DNA from: Flavobacteriales bacterium
GTDB taxonomy: Bacteria > Bacteroidota > Bacteroidia > Flavobacteriales_F > PHOS-HE28
Direction: 5' to 3'
Assembly: GCA_019638115.1 (NCBI GenBank)
Contig: JAHBUK010000002.1
Span: 627,867 to 691,866 of the forward strand
DNA length: 64,000 nucleotides
Every line of letters begins with the position of its first letter. Positions within the stretch are counted from its first letter, which is position 1. The translations under genes were made by a program, and so were the position numbers. Below are positions 24,766 through 34,001 of this stretch, piece after piece. The notes below the pieces were generated by a model. It was given only the letters and a program-made list of their open reading frames with translations. It had not been told where the DNA came from and made no database searches.

Positions 24766-26768
24766 TGGTAGGAAAGGCTGTTCCACCTGTGCTGCTGGCG
24801 GTTTCCTTGCTGCTGATATCACTGAACGCCAAGGCCCAAGAGCTGAAGGCGCCTTTGAACAGCCCATGGGAATTTCGTTTGCTGGGCCATGGGGCTTGGT
24901 ACCCGGCAACTGTGCCTGGGACCGTGCACACCGACCTGCATGCTGCCGGCCTCATTCCCGACCCCTACTGGGGCGACAACATGGCGGGAGTGCAGTGGGT
25001 GGAGAACGAGGATTGGGAATACAGGGCCATGGTCCACATCACGCCCGAGATGCTCGATCACCAGCACCTGGACTTGGTGTTCCATGGCCTGGACACCTAT
25101 GCGGAAGTTCTGCTGAACGGAACCCCCATCGGTGAGGCCGACAACATGTTCCGCCGTTGGCGCTGGTCCATCCGCGAACAGGTGGAGCCAGGGGACCATG
25201 AATTGCGCGTGGTCTTCCGGAGCCCGATCACCAAGGGAATGGCCATGCGAAAGGACCACGGCGTACAACTCCCGCACGACAGCGACCCCAGTGGCGTAGC
25301 GCCCTATATCCGAAAAGCAGCCTATCACTTCGGTTGGGATTTCGCGCCACGGGCGGTCACTTGTGGCATCTGGCTTCCTGTTGAGCTGCATGCCTACGAC
25401 CTGTCCATAGACCATTTGAACGTGCAGCAGGTCCTGCATGAAGATCGCTTGAAGGTGAAGGTGAAGGTCAGCGCCACCACCTTGGGCAAACCTTGCGATG
25501 GGGCGGTAACCCGTTTGGAATTGCGCCTCAATGGTGCTGTGATGGATGCACGAACAGGGGAGGGCATCATGATCGATGCCACGGAATTGGGTTTTGAGCT
25601 AGTTGACCCTATGCTGTGGTGGCCTCGTGGAAGTGGTTCGCACCCCATGCAGGTGCTTGCCTTGGAAGTGCAGTGCAACGGGCATACACGAACCATACGC
25701 GAAGAGCGCATCGCTTGGCGCAGTGTGGAATTGGACCAGCGGGAGGACAGCATCGGTACGGCCTTCACGATCGTGGTGAACAACCAGCCGACCTTCATGA
25801 AAGGAGCGAATGTGGTGCCGCCGCACATGTTCCTACCAAGTGCTGGGGACGAAGCCTGGGTGGCGCTGGTCCGGGATGCCGCTGAAGCCAACATGAACAT
25901 GCTGCGCGTTTGGGGAGGAGGGGTTTACCCCCCCGACGCGTTCTTCGCAGCGTGCGATACGGCCGGGATCCTTGTCTGGCAGGACTTCATGTTCGCTTAT
26001 CCGCAAGCTCTCAGCCCCAAGCAACGCGCGAACATTGCATTAGAAGCAAAAGAGCAGGTGGACCGCATGAAGAACCACCCGTCGCTCGCGCTTTTCTGCG
26101 GCAACAATGAATTGGAGGTGGCCTGGAACAATTGGGGATGGCAAAGCACTTACAAACTGCATGGACCGGACTCGGCGCGTGTGTGGGCCGATCAGCTCGA
26201 ACTGTTCGAGGGAGCGCTTTTGGCCGGCCCTGCTCAACGAGCAGCCATTCCATATGTCCATACAAGCCCGCTCAGTAACTGGGGAAATGAGCGCGGTCTG
26301 CGGCATGGTAGTCTGCACTATTGGGGGGTGTGGCACGCTGACAGCAGTTTCGCCGCCTACAGCACCAATGTGGGTCGCTTCGTAAGCGAATACGGGTTCC
26401 AAAGCTGGCCGGACAGCACCATCCTGGTCAAGTACATACCCGGACACGACCTATTTCCGGGATCGAGCGCTTTGGGCACACGCCAACGCAGTTACCGGGG
26501 CGACAGACCCATTCTGTTGGCCATGGAGCGCGAGCTGGGAGAGGTGCCTACTCGATTGGCCGATTATTGTACTGCCAGCCAAGAGCTTCAGGCCATGGCG
26601 TACACACAAGCTATTCAGGCTCATAGAGATGCAACTCCCATCTGCATGGGATCCCTGCTCTGGCAACTCAATGAACCTTGGCCAGGGGCAAGTTGGTCCA
26701 TCATCAGCTTCGGAGGACAGCGAAAAGCTGCTTACCACGCGGTGAAGCGTGCATTCGAAGCACCTTGA
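24765..26768 (+). CDS. GH2 beta-mannosidase, short form
   Basis: A 667-residue exported glycoside hydrolase of family 2, releasing beta-mannose such as the core mannose of N-glycans. Signal peptide at 1-24; a jelly-roll domain with WYPATVPGTVHTDLHAAG; an immunoglobulin-like middle; then the barrel with FMKGANVVPP, RVWGGGVYPPDAF, the acid/base E449 in FCGNNE and the nucleophile E542 in FVSEYGFQSWP. It stops after SWSIISFGGQRKAAYHAVKRAF, so it lacks the C-terminal domains of typical enzymes of about 850 residues. Both catalytic residues remain, so activity is likely. It overlaps cutC by one base. Confidence 0.88.
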   Translation: MVGKAVPPVLLAVSLLLISLNAKAQELKAPLNSPWEFRLLGHGAWYPATVPGTVHTDLHAAGLIPDPYWGDNMAGVQWVENEDWEYRAMVHITPEMLDHQHLDLVFHGLDTYAEVLLNGTPIGEADNMFRRWRWSIREQVEPGDHELRVVFRSPITKGMAMRKDHGVQLPHDSDPSGVAPYIRKAAYHFGWDFAPRAVTCGIWLPVELHAYDLSIDHLNVQQVLHEDRLKVKVKVSATTLGKPCDGAVTRLELRLNGAVMDARTGEGIMIDATELGFELVDPMLWWPRGSGSHPMQVLALEVQCNGHTRTIREERIAWRSVELDQREDSIGTAFTIVVNNQPTFMKGANVVPPHMFLPSAGDEAWVALVRDAAEANMNMLRVWGGGVYPPDAFFAACDTAGILVWQDFMFAYPQALSPKQRANIALEAKEQVDRMKNHPSLALFCGNNELEVAWNNWGWQSTYKLHGPDSARVWADQLELFEGALLAGPAQRAAIPYVHTSPLSNWGNERGLRHGSLHYWGVWHADSSFAAYSTNVGRFVSEYGFQSWPDSTILVKYIPGHDLFPGSSALGTRQRSYRGDRPILLAMERELGEVPTRLADYCTASQELQAMAYTQAIQAHRDATPICMGSLLWQLNEPWPGASWSIISFGGQRKAAYHAVKRAFEAP

Positions 26769-26785
26769 GCGGGGCACGAATGGGA

Positions 26786-26816
26786 TTTCGGCAGGTAAAC
26801 GGGGCGGTTACCTTTG
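26786..26816 (+). promoter_or_regulatory. Promoter of the CUB-like T9SS protein gene
   Basis: TTTCG (26786-26790), then 18 bases, then TACCTTTG (26809-26816), which matches the -7 consensus exactly. The ATG is 25 bases further on. Confidence 0.6.
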
Positions 26817-26841
26817 CCCCATTAACCAACCTAACCCGAGC

Positions 26842-29800
26842 ATGAGGAATACAATACGCCAATTGGCGCTGATGTCCCTGCTGGCTACAGTACCCTTAGG
26901 ACTGTCGGCTCAGAGTGATTGTCTCAACCAGGATCAATTCCCGTTCGATGTGTACCAAGCTGACCCAACGGGAGCCACGGTAAGCATCTCCACCTGCATC
27001 TACCTGCAGGAGTACACCCATTTCGATGGGATCGTGGCTGGTGCCAGCTACGAGTTCACCATCACCGGCAATGGCTTCATGACCTTGCGCACCGGTGCTG
27101 TGGACGGTCCCGTGGTAGCCACGGGAACGGCTTCCTTGATCTATGAAGCCACTTCTTCGGACGACATCTTCGTGCACTACAACGTGGATGACGCATGCAC
27201 GCAGTCCACCGGTTGCCAGACGAACACGATCCGTCTGCTTCTGAACTGCACCCAGCCCAGCTACACCTACACGGTGTCGGCGGATTGCGATAACCTGGAG
27301 TACTTCGTGAACCTCACGATCACGGACCTGGGCGATGCGGACGAGTTGTACCTGATCAACTCCGCAGGTATCCCGGAGGATGTTGCCGACCAGCCTGGCG
27401 ACTACCAGTTGGGCCCCTTTGCCACGTTGGAAGGGTTGACCATCACCTTGGAGCACAGCAACGACCTGCTGTGCAGCGTTACGTTGCCCGCACTTCAGAA
27501 CCCGGTGTGCGCCATTCCCATCGTGTGCGGTGCGCCCGCTCTGGAAGAGACCTTCTGCTACGGTCCCAACGAGAATCGTGCGTGGAGCTATGCGGCCAAC
27601 GGCAGCGGTACGCTCCGCCTCCGTTTCCTGCGCGGCACCATCGAAAGCAGCACATGGGATCGCATCCGCATCTTCGACGGATCGGATAACACCGCACCCT
27701 TGGCTTTTGCCCACACGACCTTCCTGACCTACAACTTGGGTCCTGCGGGTAGCGCCATCAACAACACGCTCACCGACTACTACGGCGTGGAGGTCTACTC
27801 CACGAGCGGAAGCATCTACATGGAACTGGAATCCGACGGCTCCGTAAGCTGCGGAGGACCGTTCCCTACCGCCACTTTCGATGCATGGGAGTGGGAGGTG
27901 GTCTGCCTTGATTGCACAGTGCCCCAAGCCTCCGCTGAAGCAGTGGACGATTGTGCCAACGCCCAATTCAGCGTGCCTGTAACCATTACCAGCACTGGCG
28001 ACGGTGCGGTGGTGGACCTGATCTACACTGTGGATGGTGGAGCTCCCACAACCCTTGCCGGCGTTTCGCTGGGCGAGACCGTTCTGGGTCCTTTCAACCT
28101 CGGCGAAGTGGTGAACGTGAGCGTGGCCCACGAGAGCAACGAACTCTGCAACATCAGCCTGGGCAACTATACCGACTCCGGCACCTGCCCGGTTCCTGTT
28201 ATCTGTGGCACACCCATCGTGGATGACCTCTGCCACGGTGACAACCTCAACGTGAGCTATTTCTACCAAGGCACCGGTACCTTCCCGATCGCCCTTCAGT
28301 TCACGGGTGGGTCCTTGGAGACCTGCTGCGACCGTCTCTTCGTGTACGACGGTGCAGACATCACCGCACCGCAACTGACCCCGGCAGGTGGCGTTGCAGG
28401 CGACCTGACCGGTTTGCTCTTCATCAGCACCAACGCCGAGCACAGGCTCACCTTCCGTGTTACCACGGACGGTTCCGTTTCATGCGTATCCGGATTCCAG
28501 ACCCAATTGGAGTGGACCGTGGACTGCCTCGATTGCACCCAACCTGAAGCCACCTTCAGCATCGTACAGGATTGTGAGAACGAGGCCTACTTCATTGCTG
28601 TGGATGTGACCAGCTTGGGAACCGACCCCGAGATCGACATCACCAACAACGGCGGCGCTCCTGCTCTGGCCATTACGGCTCCGGGCACCTACCAAGTGGG
28701 TCCCTTCGCCTCCGGCGTTCCTGTGCAGATCACGTTGGTGAACGATGCCAACGCACTGTGCAATGTGAACTCCCCGGTTTTGGTGAACCCCATCTGCCCC
28801 CAGATCGTTTGCGGACAAGAGCCTATTGCTGAAGAGTACTGCTACGAAGCCAATGAGAACCGTGCTTGGTCTTATGCACTGCCCGGAGCCACCGGCGAAC
28901 TGCACCTGACCTTCATCCGCGGAACCATTGAGAGCGTAACGTGGGATGCTTTGCGCATCTACGATGGCAGCGATGCCAGCGGAACACTGCTCTTCGAGCA
29001 CAACAACTTCGCTACTTGGAACCTGGGTCCTGCAGGTAGTGCTGTGAACAACGCATTGACCGATTTCTATGCTGTTGACGTGGCATCCACCACCGGAACG
29101 CTCTACATGACGCTGACCTCCGATGGATCAGTGCAATGCACTTCGCAGCCCACCTATGACCCCATGGAATGGGAGGTGTACTGCGTGGGATGTGCTGCGC
29201 CTGGCGTTACCTACAACATGACGGCCAACTGCTTCGATCGCACTTACAAGACCGAAGTGATCGTTACCGAAGCTCCCAGCGCTGGTGGACTCAGCATCAC
29301 CAACACCATCACCAACGAGAACATCGTAGCGAATACCGTGGGCGTTTACGCTTTCGGTCCATACGCTCAGAATGCGCCAAGCATCTACTCACTGGTGGAC
29401 CTTGACAACCCAGGTTGCTCCTATGTGACCGAGTCGATGACCTATCCCAGCGAGGATTGTGTGATCCGCACCTGCGGTTTTGACAACTACGAGTACTGCT
29501 ACGAGAACAACGATGACCGCTGGTACACCTTCCAAGCTGCTGCTGGCGTTCCCATCACCGTCGGTTTCCTCCAGGGCCAGATGTTGGCCGGCGACCGGAT
29601 CGTGCTGTACAACGGCTTCGACGAGAATGCTGCTGTGCTCTACCAGGGCAACAACAACGGCAACTTCACCGGCTTCGCACTGAACTCCCAGAACCCCGAC
29701 AACACCATCACCCTGCGTATCCAAGGCAATGCTTCCGGATCCTGCGAGGATGGACAAGCCACCATCCCCCTGCGTTGGTATGTGGCCTGCGGTGCTGTTG

Positions 29801-30066
29801 GCATCGACGAGGCTGGCGAAGGAGCTTTCAGCCTCTACCCGAACCCCACCAACGGCTTGCTCTACATCGAGCTCGGTGAGGAGGTGAAAGGCAACTTCCA
29901 AGTGCGTGTGCTGGACATGAGCGGCCGCGCTGTGGCCGAGCATCAACTTGCCGCCCAGGCTGGTGTGAAGACCATGGACCTGAACAGCTTGAGCACCGGC
30001 CAGTATCTGGTGCAGGTGATCACTGAGAATTGGGTGAGCACCAAGCAGGTGCAGGTAGCCCGCTGA
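26842..30066 (+). CDS. Large surface protein with four CUB-like modules and T9SS domain
   Basis: A 1074-residue exported protein. Signal peptide at 1-23; an N-terminal beta domain to about 136; then four repeats of a CUB-like module (about 229-355, 455-562, 657-782 and 878-983), each with paired cysteines, RI(F/Y)DG-like strands and ending in an (E/L)W.V.C motif, separated by immunoglobulin-like spacers that start near CTQPSYTY, CTVPQASA, CTQPEATF and CAAPGVTY. The T9SS C-terminal domain begins FSLYPNPTNGLLYIEL (997 on). Modules 1 and 3 are closest to each other (both ENRAWSYA...RGTIES). It has its own promoter and terminator, so is monocistronic. Adhesion or glycan binding is an inference. 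Confidence 0.85.
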   Translation: MRNTIRQLALMSLLATVPLGLSAQSDCLNQDQFPFDVYQADPTGATVSISTCIYLQEYTHFDGIVAGASYEFTITGNGFMTLRTGAVDGPVVATGTASLIYEATSSDDIFVHYNVDDACTQSTGCQTNTIRLLLNCTQPSYTYTVSADCDNLEYFVNLTITDLGDADELYLINSAGIPEDVADQPGDYQLGPFATLEGLTITLEHSNDLLCSVTLPALQNPVCAIPIVCGAPALEETFCYGPNENRAWSYAANGSGTLRLRFLRGTIESSTWDRIRIFDGSDNTAPLAFAHTTFLTYNLGPAGSAINNTLTDYYGVEVYSTSGSIYMELESDGSVSCGGPFPTATFDAWEWEVVCLDCTVPQASAEAVDDCANAQFSVPVTITSTGDGAVVDLIYTVDGGAPTTLAGVSLGETVLGPFNLGEVVNVSVAHESNELCNISLGNYTDSGTCPVPVICGTPIVDDLCHGDNLNVSYFYQGTGTFPIALQFTGGSLETCCDRLFVYDGADITAPQLTPAGGVAGDLTGLLFISTNAEHRLTFRVTTDGSVSCVSGFQTQLEWTVDCLDCTQPEATFSIVQDCENEAYFIAVDVTSLGTDPEIDITNNGGAPALAITAPGTYQVGPFASGVPVQITLVNDANALCNVNSPVLVNPICPQIVCGQEPIAEEYCYEANENRAWSYALPGATGELHLTFIRGTIESVTWDALRIYDGSDASGTLLFEHNNFATWNLGPAGSAVNNALTDFYAVDVASTTGTLYMTLTSDGSVQCTSQPTYDPMEWEVYCVGCAAPGVTYNMTANCFDRTYKTEVIVTEAPSAGGLSITNTITNENIVANTVGVYAFGPYAQNAPSIYSLVDLDNPGCSYVTESMTYPSEDCVIRTCGFDNYEYCYENNDDRWYTFQAAAGVPITVGFLQGQMLAGDRIVLYNGFDENAAVLYQGNNNGNFTGFALNSQNPDNTITLRIQGNASGSCEDGQATIPLRWYVACGAVGIDEAGEGAFSLYPNPTNGLLYIELGEEVKGNFQVRVLDMSGRAVAEHQLAAQAGVKTMDLNSLSTGQYLVQVITENWVSTKQVQVAR

Positions 30067-30083
30067 TCTACCCACAACGAATG

Positions 30084-30114
30084 AAAAAGCCCCCGGATCG
30101 CCGGGGGCTTTTTT
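30084..30114. terminator. Bidirectional terminator between the CUB-like protein and GH92
   Basis: AAAAAGCCCCCGG, loop ATCG, CCGGGGGCTTTTTT: a perfect stem with an A-tract on the left and a T-tract on the right, so it can stop transcription from both convergent genes. It lies 17 bases after the plus-strand stop. Confidence 0.95.
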
Positions 30115-30138
30115 GTTGCCCTACTTTTTGATCGATGA

Positions 30139-33093
30139 TCAGCGATACTCGATCAGGAATTCATCCGCGAACACCCAGCTTGACCCGCCTTTGCCGGGGT
30201 GCCACTCCGGACAGACACCGCCATTGCGGGCGCGAACCTTCACATAGCGCACTTTCATGTCCACCTCCATGGACCACAGTTCCTGCACGAGAGCACCTTC
30301 CTTCTCGCGGGATACCTCGTTGTTCACGGAAAAGGTGGACCACTGACGCTGGTTGCTGGAGACCGCGAACTCCACCTCAGCCGGGTACCAGATCCAACTC
30401 TTCTGGTCCTGCAGCACGCCAAGCCCCAAACGCTTGATGCGCCGCGTACGACCGAGATCCACGGTAAAGACCACATCCTGGCCTTGGTAACCCTGCCACT
30501 CACCAGTACGGAAGTCCTTACCACCACGCACACCATCCACCAAGGCCTGATCACCACCGGCTGAGTACTGCTTGGCGTACTCGCTTTCTACGGTCATGCT
30601 CACGCTGCCATCGTAGCGCACGAAATTGGCGGCCACCTCCGGCCCCTCAAGACCGACGGCATTGACGCACCGCGCTTTCACGGTGCGCGAATCGGAAAGC
30701 ACCAAGGTGGTGGGCGAGGAGACCGGCGCGTATTGGCCCGATGCATCCAACATGACCAGGGACCACGGACCTTCAGGGCAGCTCACGCGCACGCTCATGG
30801 TCTCGCTGAAGGCCGTTCCGGCAGCGTCGATGAAAGCCGCAGGTACCCAGTCTCCGTAGTCCGGTTCACGCTCTTCGTCGCGACTGGTGGAAGGAGTACT
30901 ACCGGGGCGTGGTCCGAGCAGGAAGTGCAGCCCTCCTCCTTGCAATATGTCCTGGTGCCTCAGGGTCCGGTAGTTCCTAAGCTCAGCGCTGTTCAAGAGC
31001 ACGTCCACCACATGGTCGGCTTGTCCACCTTCCACCTCGGAGCTGATGCGGAACGTGCGGCCCTTGCCCAGATCGATGGTGGCTTCCTCGAACAAGGGGA
31101 TGCCCGTGGTATAGTCCGCGCGCCCAGGCATGATGGGGTAGAAGCCCAATGCGCTCATCACATACCAGGCGCTCATCTGGCCACAGTCCTCGTTGCCTGA
31201 TAGGCCATCCGGCGCATCGCTGTAGAGTTCGCGCATGATCTTCCGCACATAGGTATCCGTGCTCAATGGGCGGGAGGAGAGATTGTAGAGGTAGGCGAAG
31301 CTGTGGCTGGGCTCATTGCCATGGGCGTACTGCCCGATCAGCCCGGTGATATCGCTTTGGTCGCGCCCGGTGGTACGTTCGCTTGCTGTGAAGAGGGCGT
31401 CCAAACGCTGGGTAAGACTGCCCGGACCGCCGATGCGCTCTGTGAGCAGGTCCATGTCGTGCGGCACGAATAGGCTGTATTGCCAGGCGTTCGCCTCAGT
31501 GAAATGGAAGTTGACCTCGTAAGGATCGAAGGGCTCGATGAATCCACCGTTGCGGCGTGCCCGGAAGAAGCCGGCGCCTGCATCGTGCAGGTTCATCCAG
31601 TTGCGACTGCGGTCCCTGAAACGGCGGGCCACATCGGCATTGCCCAAGGCTTCTGCGAAAAGGGCGATACAGCCATCGTTGTAGGCATACTCCAAGGTCT
31701 TGCTCACGCTTTCTGCTTCATCCTCGCTGCTGATGTATCCCCGCCGCTTGTAAGCTTCCAGTCCGAAATGGTCTTGTTCGGCACTGGCCACCATCGCCTG
31801 CAGGGCGAGTTCCGCATCAAAACCTCGGATCCCTTTGAAGTAGGCATCGGTGATCACGCTCACGCTGTGGTAGCCGATCATGCAGTCGGTCTCGTTGCCC
31901 CACAGTTCCCATACGGGCAGGCGTCCGCTGTGTTGGTAATGGAGCAGCATGGTGCGGATCCAATCCGCCGTGCGCTCCGGCTCCAAAATGGTCATCAGCG
32001 GGTGCAGTGCGCGGAACGTGTCCCACAGGCTGAAGATGGTATACACATCGTGGTCCGCATGGTGTACTTGTCCGTCCATGCCACGGTACTTGCCATCCAC
32101 ATCGTTGAAGAGGCAGGGGGCGATCATGGTGTGGTACAGCGCGGAGTAGAAGGTGCGCTGCTCGGCCTTGGTACCGCCTTTCACCTTGATCTTGCCCAAA
32201 GAGCGATCCCAGTTGGCCACTGCTTCGCGCTTCACCAGGTCGAAGTCCCAGTGCGGAACTTCTGCTTCCAGATTGGCACGCGCTCCTTCGATGCTCACCG
32301 CACTGATGCCCACCTTCACAATGAGCGGTTCTCCTTTCAGGTCCACGAAACGCAACACCGCGTTGGAGCGGTTGAAGGCATCGATCTGCGCGGCCAAGGG
32401 GTTTTCCGCTTGTTCCATACGGATCGGTTGGCTGAAGCGCATGCAGTAGAACAGGCGTTGGTCGCGCGCCCAGGAACTGGAACGCCGTTCGCCCACCACC
32501 TCGCGCTCGTTCACCACCACAATGCTGCCTTGCTCCAGGTAGTCGCGGTGCTCCAGGTCCAAGCGGAGCAAGGCTTCGGAACCGGCCGGGAAGGTGTAGC
32601 GATGCACGCCGCAGCGTGGGCTCGCGGTCAGCTCGGCACTTACCCGTGCATCGGGCAGTTCCACCCGATAGTACCCGGCATGGGCCTGCTCGCGCTCGTG
32701 GCTGAACTTGGACGACCAAGTGATGTTCTGCACATCCGAACCAGGTTTTGCGGCAAAGGGCATCACCAGCACGTCGCACAGGTCGGACACCCCGGTACCG
32801 CTCAAATGGGTGTGGCTGAAGCCGTGTATGATACTGTCGCTGTAGTGGTATCCGCCCGCGCCATCCCAATCGTGGTAGCCATCGGGGCGTGTATCGGGGC
32901 TTAACTGCACCATGCCGAAAGGCACACAAGCGCCTGGGAAGGTGTGACCATGTCCACCGGTGCCGATGAAGGGGTTGACCAGGTCGCGGGCAATGCTGGT
33001 GGATTGCGCCGAAAGGTCCAAGGGGAAGAGAACGGCGAGCAGCGCTGCGTGTGCGCCCAAGGCGATGCCACCGCCAAGCTTGATGTGCTTCAT
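30139..33093 (-). CDS. GH92 alpha-mannosidase
   Basis: A 984-residue exported glycoside hydrolase of family 92, calcium-dependent alpha-mannosidases that trim high-mannose N-glycans and similar mannans. Signal peptide at 1-29; N-terminal domain with NPFIGTGGHGHTFPGACVPFG and HGFSHTHLSGTG; the (alpha/alpha)6 barrel with LWDTFRALHPL and GNEDCGQMSAWYVMSALGFYP. The last 250 residues add a beta domain and a galactose-binding-like (F5/8-type) module (DGVRGGKDFRTGEWQGYQGQ..., VDLGRTRRIKRLGLGVL), probably for substrate binding. Its start overlaps the ROK gene by four bases, so importer, kinase and hydrolase are one operon. Confidence 0.95.
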   Translation of the reverse strand: MKHIKLGGGIALGAHAALLAVLFPLDLSAQSTSIARDLVNPFIGTGGHGHTFPGACVPFGMVQLSPDTRPDGYHDWDGAGGYHYSDSIIHGFSHTHLSGTGVSDLCDVLVMPFAAKPGSDVQNITWSSKFSHEREQAHAGYYRVELPDARVSAELTASPRCGVHRYTFPAGSEALLRLDLEHRDYLEQGSIVVVNEREVVGERRSSSWARDQRLFYCMRFSQPIRMEQAENPLAAQIDAFNRSNAVLRFVDLKGEPLIVKVGISAVSIEGARANLEAEVPHWDFDLVKREAVANWDRSLGKIKVKGGTKAEQRTFYSALYHTMIAPCLFNDVDGKYRGMDGQVHHADHDVYTIFSLWDTFRALHPLMTILEPERTADWIRTMLLHYQHSGRLPVWELWGNETDCMIGYHSVSVITDAYFKGIRGFDAELALQAMVASAEQDHFGLEAYKRRGYISSEDEAESVSKTLEYAYNDGCIALFAEALGNADVARRFRDRSRNWMNLHDAGAGFFRARRNGGFIEPFDPYEVNFHFTEANAWQYSLFVPHDMDLLTERIGGPGSLTQRLDALFTASERTTGRDQSDITGLIGQYAHGNEPSHSFAYLYNLSSRPLSTDTYVRKIMRELYSDAPDGLSGNEDCGQMSAWYVMSALGFYPIMPGRADYTTGIPLFEEATIDLGKGRTFRISSEVEGGQADHVVDVLLNSAELRNYRTLRHQDILQGGGLHFLLGPRPGSTPSTSRDEEREPDYGDWVPAAFIDAAGTAFSETMSVRVSCPEGPWSLVMLDASGQYAPVSSPTTLVLSDSRTVKARCVNAVGLEGPEVAANFVRYDGSVSMTVESEYAKQYSAGGDQALVDGVRGGKDFRTGEWQGYQGQDVVFTVDLGRTRRIKRLGLGVLQDQKSWIWYPAEVEFAVSSNQRQWSTFSVNNEVSREKEGALVQELWSMEVDMKVRYVKVRARNGGVCPEWHPGKGGSSWVFADEFLIEYR

Positions 33094-34001
33094 GAGTTCA
33101 ACGTGGTCAAAGCGGCAGCTCCGAGCAAGGCGGCATCATCTTCCGGCAAAGCGGAGAGCACAATGTCCAGAGCGCCTTTGTGGATGTTGAGCAGGTGCTG
33201 CTCGAAGTAGGTTCTCAGCGGCCCGAGGAGGACATCGCCGTTGCGTGCGATACCGCCGAAGAGCACAATGCGCTGCGGGGGGACCAGCGCCACCGCATTG
33301 GCCAATCCGATGGCCAGCCAGTACGCGGTACGCTCGAAGGTCTCAACGGCATGTCCGTCACCCTTGGCCGCAGCCTGCGCGATGTTCAACACGCCGTCCT
33401 CCTTCAGCAAGGCCGGATCAGGAGCCAATTCCTGATAGGTCTGCCGGATGCCACGGATGCTCACATAGGCCTCCATGCAGCCCCGTCGGCCACAGGTGCA
33501 GAGTCTGCCTTCCGGCACCAGGATCACATGGCCCAGTTCACCGGCATTCCCGAACGGCCCCAGAAGCAAGCGACCATCCACGATGAGCCCACTGCCGAGG
33601 CCGGTGCCCAAGGTCACCACCAGCAGGTCGCGCATGCCTTGGCCGGCCCCGTAGCGCCATTCGCCAAGGGCCGCTGCGTTCGCGTCATTGCCCAAGGTGC
33701 AGGGCACGGCCATGCGTTGTGCGAGCATGGCCGCCAGGGGTACATCGTGGTCCCAAGGCATGTTCGGTGCCTGCACGATGCTGCCTGCATGATGGTCGCC
33801 ATTGGGAGCACCGATGCCGATGCTGGTGATGCGCGTAGCACTGCTGTGCTCCAACTCACGAGCGGCCTGCGCCAAGGCATCCGCGAATGCGTCCGCATCG
33901 GCATGGCCCACGGTGGGTATGCGCGAACGGGCCATGACGTGACCTCCTTCCACCAATGCCAGCTTGCTGGTGGTGCCACCGATATCGATACCCAGGATCA
34001 T
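33090..34001 (-). CDS. ROK family sugar kinase
   Basis: A 303-residue cytoplasmic kinase of the ROK family. The phosphate loop GIDIGGTTSKLAL opens it, GNDANAAALGEW holds the catalytic Asp, and the zinc motif CTCGRRGCMEAY is at about 165-176, followed by the adenine-binding VLFGGIA. There is no N-terminal helix-turn-helix, so it is an enzyme rather than a repressor. Glucose, mannose or GlcNAc are candidate substrates; the locus favours an amino sugar or mannose. The ATG at 34001 overlaps the importer stop (ATGA). Confidence 0.92.
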   Translation of the reverse strand: MILGIDIGGTTSKLALVEGGHVMARSRIPTVGHADADAFADALAQAARELEHSSATRITSIGIGAPNGDHHAGSIVQAPNMPWDHDVPLAAMLAQRMAVPCTLGNDANAAALGEWRYGAGQGMRDLLVVTLGTGLGSGLIVDGRLLLGPFGNAGELGHVILVPEGRLCTCGRRGCMEAYVSIRGIRQTYQELAPDPALLKEDGVLNIAQAAAKGDGHAVETFERTAYWLAIGLANAVALVPPQRIVLFGGIARNGDVLLGPLRTYFEQHLLNIHKGALDIVLSALPEDDAALLGAAALTTLNS

